11,327 nucleotides of DNA, from positions 1 to 11,327 of the forward strand of contig JAHITG010000235.1 in NCBI GenBank assembly GCA_018817865.1. Reading direction: 5' to 3'. Source of the DNA: Spirochaetota bacterium. Lineage in GTDB: Bacteria; Spirochaetota; JAHITG01. How positions within the stretch are numbered: the stretch's first letter is position 1; each line of letters begins with the position of its first letter. Below are positions 6,527-11,327 of this stretch, one piece after another. Both the position numbers and the translations under genes were made by a program. The notes under the pieces are model-generated. The model was not told where the DNA came from and made no database searches. It saw nothing but the letters and a program-made list of their open reading frames with translations.

Positions 6527-6690
6527 GAGTGCATCCCTAATGCACTCGTAATATAACAGGGACCAGGTCTGCTAAGACCTGGTCCCTGTAAAAAAGCAAA
6601 GATAAGAATCCATAGTGCATCCCTAATGCACTATGGATTAAAAAAGTAAAGTTAAGAAACCAAAATGTTTGTAAAACATTTTGGTTTCTT
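6527..6690. repeat. Row of four perfect hairpins (cluster B)
   Basis: H1 pairs 6527-6533 with 6541-6547. H2 pairs 6556-6570 with 6575-6589 (15 bp, loop GCTA). H3 pairs 6607-6620 with 6626-6639 (14 bp). H4 pairs 6654-6670 with 6674-6690 (17 bp, loop GTA). All stems are perfect. H1 and H3 share the core GTGCATCCCTAATGCAC; H2 and H4 are unrelated in stem sequence. The linkers after H2 and H3 are nearly identical (AAAAAAG-Y-AAAG-W-TAAGAA-W-CC at 6590 and 6640), exactly 50 bases apart. Centres of H2, H3 and H4 are about 50 bases apart, as in cluster A. H1-H3 are not followed by T-runs on the plus strand. The open frame on the minus strand here (6537-6725) is made of the hairpins and is not a gene. 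Confidence 0.88.
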
Positions 6691-6694
6691 TTCG
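6654..6694 (+). terminator. Possible terminator of the cyclase/YgjP unit (hairpin H4)
   Basis: The 17-bp stem has a three-base loop, and its 3' arm runs into TTTCTTTTC. This is the only hairpin of the row with a T-rich 3' flank on the plus strand, and it lies between the YgjP-like gene and the serC promoter. The stem is AT-rich and the T-tract is interrupted by C, so strength is uncertain. Confidence 0.45.
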
Positions 6695-6718
6695 ACCATC
6701 CCTTTTTCAAAATATTAT

Positions 6719-6746
6719 TTGACACCCTATTTTATTGTAATATATT
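6719..6746 (+). promoter_or_regulatory. Promoter of serC and the downstream glycosyltransferases
   Basis: TTGACA (6719-6724), 16 bases, then TATATT (6741-6746): a perfect -35 and five of six in the -10. Transcription would start near 6754 and give a leader of about 108 bases before serC. The leader contains an AT-rich inverted repeat at 6772-6792 followed by TTTTT, and a direct repeat TATCTGCTAA at 6815 and 6829. Confidence 0.6.
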
Positions 6747-6771
6747 AATATTCCATTTCAGAAGAATGGTT

Positions 6772-6838
6772 AGTTTAAATCAGGATTAAACTTTTTACAA
6801 TATACCAATTTTTTTATCTGCTAACCACTATCTGCTAA
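6772..6838 (+). promoter_or_regulatory. serC leader: small hairpin plus direct repeat
   Basis: AGTTTAA (6772-6778) and TTAAACT (6786-6792) form a 7-bp stem with a T-run overlapping its end, resembling a weak attenuator. TATCTGCTAA occurs at 6815-6824 and 6829-6838, 14 bases apart. I recognise no riboswitch or T-box motif. Any regulatory role is speculation. Confidence 0.25.
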
Positions 6839-6850
6839 AAACTAATATGT

Positions 6851-6856
6851 GGAGGG
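6851..6856 (+). promoter_or_regulatory. Ribosome binding site that fixes the serC start
   Basis: GGAGGG lies five bases before the ATG at 6862. It lies inside the first codons of the longer reading from the ATG at 6847, which has no such site, so the internal ATG is preferred. Confidence 0.85.
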
Positions 6857-6861
6857 AAACA

Positions 6862-7941
6862 ATGGATACTAAAAGACCTTATAATTTTTATGCCGGGCCG
6901 GCCATCCTGCCTCTTGAAGTACTGAAGAAAGCCCAAACGGAACTCTTGAACTTTTCAGGGACCGGGATCTCCGTAATGGAGACATCCCACCGGTCAAAAC
7001 CGTTTGATGCTGTTATAACAGGCGCTGAAAAGAAGATTCGGCAGATCATGAACATACCGGATAACTATGAAGTTCTATTCCTGCAGGGCGGGGCCAGCCT
7101 CCAGTTTGCCATGATCCCTTTGAACTTCCTGAAGAAGAAGAAAGCAGATTATGTCCATACCGGGAGCTGGGCTAAACTGGCCATAAAGGAAGCAAAACTG
7201 CTGGGAGAAGTCCACATTGCAGGGACTTCGGAAGATATAAATTTTTCCGCACTGCCAAAAGACCTTAACTTTTCGGATGATGCAGAATATGTCCATATCA
7301 CATCCAATGAAACGATCAATGGAACACAGTGGCATGATTTTCCTGATACGGGAAAAGTCCCCCTGATAGCGGATATGTCATCCGATATAATGAGCCGGAA
7401 AATAGATATAAATAAATTCAGCCTTATCTATGCCGGTGCTCAGAAAAATATAGGTACTTCGGGAGTAACCCTTGTGATCATTCGGAAGGACCTGATCGAA
7501 AAGGGAGATCCAAACATTCCGACAATGCTCAAGTATTCCACTCATGCCGAGAAAAAATCTCTTCACAATACGCCCTCTGTCATGGGGATATACATCACTG
7601 ACCTGGTGATGGACTGGGTCCTGAAACAGGGGGGGCTGGACGCAATTGAAAAAACAAATGATGAAAAGGCAAAGATCCTTTATGATCACATAGACTCTAC
7701 TGATTTCTATCAGGGCCTTGTAGAAAAAGAGGACCGCTCCAGCATGAATGTGGTTTTCCGGATCAAGAACAATGACCTTGAACCGGCCTTTATCGAACAG
7801 GCAAAGGAAAAGGGATTTATCGGGCTGAAAGGCCATCGCAGCCTCGGAGGCCTCCGGGCATCGATCTATAATGCTTTTCCGGTTCAGGGCGTAAAAGACC
7901 TGGTAAAATTTATGAAGGATTTTGAAAAGAACAATTCATAA
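6862..7941 (+). CDS. serC: Phosphoserine aminotransferase
   Basis: A cytoplasmic PLP enzyme of serine synthesis: 3-phosphohydroxypyruvate plus glutamate gives O-phosphoserine plus 2-oxoglutarate; the family can also act in pyridoxine synthesis. The 359 residues match the usual length of about 360. Visible landmarks are NFYAGPAILP near the N-terminus, SVMETSHRS, FLQGGASLQFAMIPLN, the nucleotide-cofactor Asp region IADMSSDI, and the PLP lysine in YAGAQKNIG (Lys195). The C-terminus has the family GLKGHRSLGGLRASIYNA. The start is the ATG with GGAGGG upstream. No serA or serB is next to it in this window. The GT9 gene follows after 25 bases on the same strand, so serC probably leads an operon that includes surface-glycan genes. 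Confidence in the family is very high. Confidence 0.97.
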   Translation: MDTKRPYNFYAGPAILPLEVLKKAQTELLNFSGTGISVMETSHRSKPFDAVITGAEKKIRQIMNIPDNYEVLFLQGGASLQFAMIPLNFLKKKKADYVHTGSWAKLAIKEAKLLGEVHIAGTSEDINFSALPKDLNFSDDAEYVHITSNETINGTQWHDFPDTGKVPLIADMSSDIMSRKIDINKFSLIYAGAQKNIGTSGVTLVIIRKDLIEKGDPNIPTMLKYSTHAEKKSLHNTPSVMGIYITDLVMDWVLKQGGLDAIEKTNDEKAKILYDHIDSTDFYQGLVEKEDRSSMNVVFRIKNNDLEPAFIEQAKEKGFIGLKGHRSLGGLRASIYNAFPVQGVKDLVKFMKDFEKNNS

Positions 7942-7966
7942 GACATAAGTTTTTACCTTTTATATA

Positions 7967-9115
7967 ATGAAAATCTTAAAAAAATATAAACTTGACTGCA
8001 AATTATTTGACGGGTATAAGCCCTGTAAATATAAAAGAGAGAATTGCATTCAATGCCCTACTTATGCACCAAAGGGTAAAATCATCTGCCTGATCAACCT
8101 TGATGCAATGGGTGATGTTTTAATGACTACTGCCCTCTTGAAACCCATTAAAAAAAAGTATCCTGTAAGTACGATCTTTTGGATAACAGATAAATCTTCC
8201 ACCGCTGTTCTAAAGAATAATCCGCTGATCGATAAAATATTCCCCTTCGGCTTTGAAACCTTTATCTCCTTGAAAAATATAAAATTCGATATTATTCTGA
8301 ATGTGGATAAATCCATGCGCAGTGCATCACTGGCCATGGATCTCCAGGCACCCCTTAAAAAGGGGTATGCCCTGTCAGAACACGGATCCATTATCCCCTT
8401 TAATAAAGAAGCGGAATATGCTTATGAACTGGGCCTGAATGATGATCTCAAATTCAATGTCAATACTCAGACCGGCCAGCAGCTCCTGGCTGAATCGTTC
8501 GGATTTGAATACCAGCGGGACGAATATATCCTGGACCTTGATGAAGAGCAGAAGAGTTTTGTAACAACCTATAAAAAAGAGAATAAACTGACTGAAAAAG
8601 ATATCATTATTGGTATTAATACCGGCTGCAGCAGTCTCTACCCGAACAAAAAATTCAGGATCGAGCATATTCTAAAGCTGTGCAGGATGATCCACAAAGA
8701 CCATCCGAAGGTCAAGATAGCCCTGTTCGGCGGCAGAGATGAAAGCCAAAGAAATAAAGAGATAACCAATGCACTCTCTTTTCCTGTGATCAGCACACCC
8801 ACGGAGATGGGCCTGAAAACAGGAATTGCCGTAATGGATATAGCTGATATAATCATTTCCGGAGATACCCTGGGGATGCATATCGGGATAGGCCTGAAAA
8901 AAAGAATGATTGTCTGGTTTAACCTGAGTTGTCCGCAGGAGATAGATCTATATGAGAGAGGCGAAAAGATAGTCTCCAAAGTAAAATGCGCTCCCTGCTG
9001 GAAGAGGAGCTGTGATACACTTGATTGTCTTGACCGGATCGAAATAGAGGAGATATATGAAGCCGTTAAACGAGAGATTCAAAAAGTTAAAAAAAATAAA
9101 AATTCTGATCATTAG
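7967..9115 (+). CDS. Glycosyltransferase family 9 (heptosyltransferase-like), copy 1
   Basis: A GT9/heptosyltransferase-type enzyme (GT-B fold) likely adding a sugar to LPS core or a similar glycan at the inner face of the membrane. The 382 residues start with a Cys cluster (Cys11, Cys20, Cys27, Cys30) in a GYKPCKYKRENCIQC context, found in a subset of this family. Then comes the acceptor-domain start IICLINLDAMGDVLMTTALL (41-60), with the conserved GD. The C-terminal half has IIIGINTGCSSLYPNKKF, the LFGG loop, and DIIISGDTLGMHIGIGL. A second Cys cluster lies at Cys341, 344, 349 and 354 (CAPC...C...C). No signal peptide or membrane segment is seen. There is no ribosome binding site before the ATG; translation may depend on coupling to serC, 25 bases upstream. 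The sugar donor cannot be read from sequence. Confidence 0.92.
   Translation: MKILKKYKLDCKLFDGYKPCKYKRENCIQCPTYAPKGKIICLINLDAMGDVLMTTALLKPIKKKYPVSTIFWITDKSSTAVLKNNPLIDKIFPFGFETFISLKNIKFDIILNVDKSMRSASLAMDLQAPLKKGYALSEHGSIIPFNKEAEYAYELGLNDDLKFNVNTQTGQQLLAESFGFEYQRDEYILDLDEEQKSFVTTYKKENKLTEKDIIIGINTGCSSLYPNKKFRIEHILKLCRMIHKDHPKVKIALFGGRDESQRNKEITNALSFPVISTPTEMGLKTGIAVMDIADIIISGDTLGMHIGIGLKKRMIVWFNLSCPQEIDLYERGEKIVSKVKCAPCWKRSCDTLDCLDRIEIEEIYEAVKREIQKVKKNKNSDH
9046..9052 (+). promoter_or_regulatory. Ribosome binding site inside the upstream GT9 gene
   Basis: AGAGGAG lies four bases before the ATG at 9057, within the 3' end of the preceding gene. It supports the overlapping start of the second glycosyltransferase over any shorter form. 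Confidence 0.75.
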
Positions 9116-10091
9116 ACTCAAACCCATCGGCGATACTATCCTGATATCACCGGTCTTTCGAAACTTAAAAAAACTATATCCTCAATGTGAGATAGATTTG
9201 ATCATTTATCCTTTTGCATATGATGCAATAAAGAACAACCCTCATGTGGATAAGATCATCATATTAAAGAGAAGCCTCCTTCCAAAACTCGTATTCTATT
9301 TCAGGTCCTTCTTTAAATATTATCATGTGATCATTGATTATATCAACAATCCTACATCCACAATGATCGCTCTTTTTACTCACGCAAAAGTAAAGATCGG
9401 TAACCGCACAAAGAGAAATTTTTTTTACAACTTCAGAATACGATCCGATAAGCGTGAATACAGCAGTATACGCTGCCTCAGACTGCTGGAACCTCTCGGA
9501 TTAAAGGACATGAAGGACCATCTGCCGGAGATGTTCCTGGATGAGAAAGACAGGATAACAGCAGACAGACTGCTGATCGGTTTAAAAATAAAGGACCCCA
9601 TCATTGCCATCTTTGTATCTGCAAAATACCCTACCCGCCAGTATACTTCGGAAAATTTTGCCCGTTTAGGAGAACTAATTATAAATAAAGCAAATCAGAA
9701 TGTCCTCTTTTTATTCGGGAAAGATGATAATGGATCGCTTTATACGGTTCAGAGACTTCTCATCCATCAGAAGAATGTTTTTTTCATCTCCCCTCAGATC
9801 ACGATCGGAGAGCTGGGAGCACTTCTTTCAAAGGCCCGGTATCTCATCACTAATGATACCGGTCCCAAGCATATGGCAACAGCTTTAGGTGTACCGACTC
9901 TGACTATCTTCGGAGCTACCGATGACCAGATCTGGAACTTACCGGATACGAAAAAGAATCCCGTGATCAGAAAAAAACTTTCCTGTGCTCCCTGCAACAA
10001 GCTGACATGCCCGCTCGGAACACTCGCCTGCATGAAAGACCTCGCCCCTGAAGATGTCTTTAAGGCATTTCAGAAAAATTTTAAATCTTAA
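9057..10091 (+). CDS. Glycosyltransferase family 9 (heptosyltransferase-like), copy 2
   Basis: Second GT9 enzyme, 344 residues, about the usual length. The N-terminal acceptor domain begins KILIIRLKPIGDTILISPVF (14-33), with the family's RxxxxGD-type loop. FVSAKYPTRQYTSENFARLG is the usual start of the donor domain, followed by FLFGKDD and the donor-site motif YLITNDTGPKHMATALGVPTLTIFG. A C-terminal Cys set (Cys310, 313, 318, 325) matches the one in copy 1, while the N-terminal Cys cluster is absent. The first 59 bases overlap the end of copy 1 in another frame; the start has AGAGGAG four bases upstream. Tandem unequal GT9 genes commonly add successive sugars of one glycan, so a joint role with copy 1 is likely. 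The substrate is not known. Confidence 0.93.
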   Translation: MKPLNERFKKLKKIKILIIRLKPIGDTILISPVFRNLKKLYPQCEIDLIIYPFAYDAIKNNPHVDKIIILKRSLLPKLVFYFRSFFKYYHVIIDYINNPTSTMIALFTHAKVKIGNRTKRNFFYNFRIRSDKREYSSIRCLRLLEPLGLKDMKDHLPEMFLDEKDRITADRLLIGLKIKDPIIAIFVSAKYPTRQYTSENFARLGELIINKANQNVLFLFGKDDNGSLYTVQRLLIHQKNVFFISPQITIGELGALLSKARYLITNDTGPKHMATALGVPTLTIFGATDDQIWNLPDTKKNPVIRKKLSCAPCNKLTCPLGTLACMKDLAPEDVFKAFQKNFKS

Positions 10092-10116
10092 TATAAGATA
10101 AAGATATCGGGCATTG

Positions 10117-10162
10117 AAGGACTGTTGCTAAAATAAAAAATATCGTTTGGGCAACAAGCCTT
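10117..10162. other. Weak inverted repeat between convergent genes
   Basis: AAGGACTGTTGC (10117-10128) and GCAACAAGCCTT (10151-10162) pair at 10 of 12 positions across a 22-base loop. It sits between the convergent GT9 and nitroreductase genes and touches the latter's stop codon. Neither side has a T-run, so a bidirectional terminator is only a weak proposal. Confidence 0.25.
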
Positions 10163-10731
10163 TAAAACCCCTTGCCTTCCCATTTATTTAAAAACATGAT
10201 CTCCTGCAGGTCTTTTCGGACAGGACGCTCCTTCTCTGATTTAACCTGCTGCTCTGATAAAACAGGATTTATTACATCAGAATGCTTCCCCACAATGATC
10301 AGTGTGATCACGTTCATATCATCCGGTATGCCCAGGATCTCTTTTGTCTTTTCAGGGCTGTATCCGGCAATAGGATGCGCTACCAGTCCCAGTTCCGTGG
10401 CACGCAGTATCAGAAATGCCGTGGTCATGCCGATATCAAACAGATGGTACTTCCTGCCGTCTTTTAAGGTGCAGTCATCCTCTTCTTTTCCGCAGACCGC
10501 GATGATCATGGATGCGGATTCCGCCCACTGGTTACCCTGAGAAAGAGCAGTAAACATCTTCTTTAACTGTCCTTCTTCATAGACAAAGACGAACTTCCAG
10601 GGCTGATTGTTGAAACACGAAGCGGATAGACCTGCCCGGGAAGCCAAGTCCCTGACCAGATCCTCATTGATCTTTACAGGGCTTAAAGAGCGAAAAGCTC
10701 TTCGTTTGTTAATGATCTCATTTAATTCCAT
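10162..10731 (-). CDS. Nitroreductase-family flavoprotein
   Basis: A cytoplasmic FMN-dependent NAD(P)H oxidoreductase of the nitroreductase superfamily, 189 residues. The N-terminal NKRRAFRSLSP (8-18) carries the FMN-phosphate arginines, SCFNNQPWKFVFV (38-50) is the typical N-Q-P-W flavin segment, and GLVAHPIAGYSPEKTKEILGIP near the middle-end is characteristic. Family members reduce nitro compounds, quinones or dehalogenate substrates; the natural substrate cannot be told here. The ATG at 10731 has only a weak AAGG about nine bases upstream. The small membrane-protein gene lies 28 bases upstream on the same strand, so the three minus-strand genes at this end could form one transcript. Confidence 0.93.
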   Translation of the reverse strand: MELNEIINKRRAFRSLSPVKINEDLVRDLASRAGLSASCFNNQPWKFVFVYEEGQLKKMFTALSQGNQWAESASMIIAVCGKEEDDCTLKDGRKYHLFDIGMTTAFLILRATELGLVAHPIAGYSPEKTKEILGIPDDMNVITLIIVGKHSDVINPVLSEQQVKSEKERPVRKDLQEIMFLNKWEGKGF

Positions 10732-10759
10732 TGTGCTTTACCTTATAATTTTTCCTCTT

Positions 10760-11065
10760 TTAAGGTATTATTTTATTAATAAATATTGAGATTTTATTTA
10801 ATATTTCACCCGGAATAAAGATAAGAGATATTGTTATAGCTAATAGAAAGATTATAAGACCCTTTTCTGTTCTAGCCTCTTCAAATGCCTTTTCAGGACT
10901 TTTTTTTGTGCTCTTCTTTTCATCATCAACTATTTCCTTTTCCCGATCTTCAGCCGACTTCGCATTTAAATCCTGTTCAACCTCTTGTTCCTCATGCATC
11001 TGCTCCTGATCCTTCTGCTGCTTTAATTTTTTCAAATATTTTAGTCGTTTCTTTTTTTTACTCAT
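10760..11065 (-). CDS. Small Lys/Glu-rich protein with C-terminal membrane segment
   Basis: I do not recognise this 101-residue protein. The N-terminus (1-20) is strongly basic (many Lys), followed by a Gln/Glu-rich charged and likely helical or disordered stretch to about 66. A single hydrophobic helix lies at about 69-86, then a short amphipathic tail. It is probably membrane-anchored with its charged part in the cytoplasm. Its ATG shares one base with the stop of the TPR gene (TAATG at 11067-11063), and GGAGG lies six bases before the ATG, so translation is probably coupled. A partner role for the TPR protein is an inference from this arrangement. Confidence 0.8.
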   Translation of the reverse strand: MSKKKKRLKYLKKLKQQKDQEQMHEEQEVEQDLNAKSAEDREKEIVDDEKKSTKKSPEKAFEEARTEKGLIIFLLAITISLIFIPGEILNKISIFINKIIP

Positions 11066-11327
11066 TAACCGCCTCCCTGCTGTTTGGAGTCTAAAACTTT
11101 TAAATTATTCTCCAGTTCCTTATCATTTGGATCTAATTGGTAAGCTTTTTTCCATTCAATATAAGCTTTTTTTAGATCATTTATATAATAATATGTATTT
11201 CCAAGATGTTTATAGGCTTTTGCAGAAGATGAATTTATTTTTATTGTTTTTTTAAAATATTTCTCGGCTTCTTTGTAATTTTTCAACCATAAATAAGATA
11301 CACCTGTATTAAAAATTGCAGATTCAA
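11065..11327 (-). CDS. TPR-repeat protein, 5' end beyond window
   Basis: The frame is open to the right edge, so the gene begins outside the window and only the C-terminal 86 or so residues are seen. A TTG at 11286 is not the real start: the codons upstream continue the same repeat (FNTGVSYLWLKNYKEAEKYF). The visible part has about two tetratricopeptide repeats, including AKAYKHLGNTYYYINDLKKA and a W-K-K-A-Y-Q-L-D-P-N-D-K-E-L end, then a short tail finishing in QQGGG. TPRs mediate protein-protein contacts. It overlaps the next gene by one base, which suggests that the two products act together. Confidence 0.88.
   Translation of the reverse strand, partial: ESAIFNTGVSYLWLKNYKEAEKYFKKTIKINSSSAKAYKHLGNTYYYINDLKKAYIEWKKAYQLDPNDKELENNLKVLDSKQQGGG

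Noticed and set aside
6537..6725. Open frame of 62 codons on the minus strand
   Set aside because: It consists almost wholly of the hairpin row and linkers and has no ribosome binding site; the open frame is a by-product of the palindromes.
6754..6861. T-box or riboswitch in the serC leader
   Set aside because: No specifier stem or T-box consensus is visible; only a 7-bp AT-rich hairpin and a short direct repeat.
7942..7966. Separate promoter before the first GT9 gene
   Set aside because: TATAAT-like bases overlap the ATG itself and no -35 is seen at proper spacing; co-transcription with serC is simpler.

Overview
The window is AT-rich bacterial DNA with compact operons. I cannot name the organism. 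Two glycosyltransferases of the heptosyltransferase-like family 9 (GT9) suggest a diderm that makes LPS or a similar surface glycan. A stand-alone H-NOX gas sensor beside a chemoreceptor suggests a motile bacterium that handles low oxygen or nitric oxide. Good Shine-Dalgarno sites precede several genes (H-NOX, chemoreceptor, serC, second GT9, small membrane protein). Other genes have none.

Layout. Positions 1-174 hold a regular row of RNA/DNA hairpins. On the minus strand (3563 to 191) lie an H-NOX heme protein, a Cache-domain methyl-accepting chemotaxis protein, and an unrecognised protein with one C-terminal membrane anchor. A divergent 252-base region (3564-3815) carries a short repeat reminiscent of REP/IS200-type elements and separates them from a plus-strand pair. 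That pair is a membrane Cache-HAMP-class III cyclase protein, whose catalytic residues look lost, followed by a YgjP-like zinc metallopeptidase. A 348-base gap (6514-6861) has a second hairpin row and the serC promoter. Then come serC (phosphoserine aminotransferase) and two GT9 genes, apparently one transcription unit, the last two overlapping by 59 bases. On the minus strand at the right end are a TPR protein cut by the window edge, a small membrane protein translationally coupled to it, and a nitroreductase-family flavoprotein.

How the parts may work together. H-NOX and the chemoreceptor form a probable gas-sensing chemotaxis unit acting in trans. Two of the three distal-pocket residues used for O2 binding in a well-studied homologue (Trp, Asn, Tyr) are replaced by non-polar residues and the Asn by Trp, so NO (or CO) is the more likely ligand. 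The cyclase-like protein keeps its sensor and HAMP parts but probably does not make a cyclic nucleotide.

Most unusual features. (1) The two hairpin rows have nearly constant 50-base spacing although most stem sequences differ. (2) Two promoters have identical geometry (TTGACA, 16 bases, TATNNT, 7 bases, ATG), which would give leaderless or nearly leaderless mRNAs. (3) GATC is clearly over-represented in the parts I counted.
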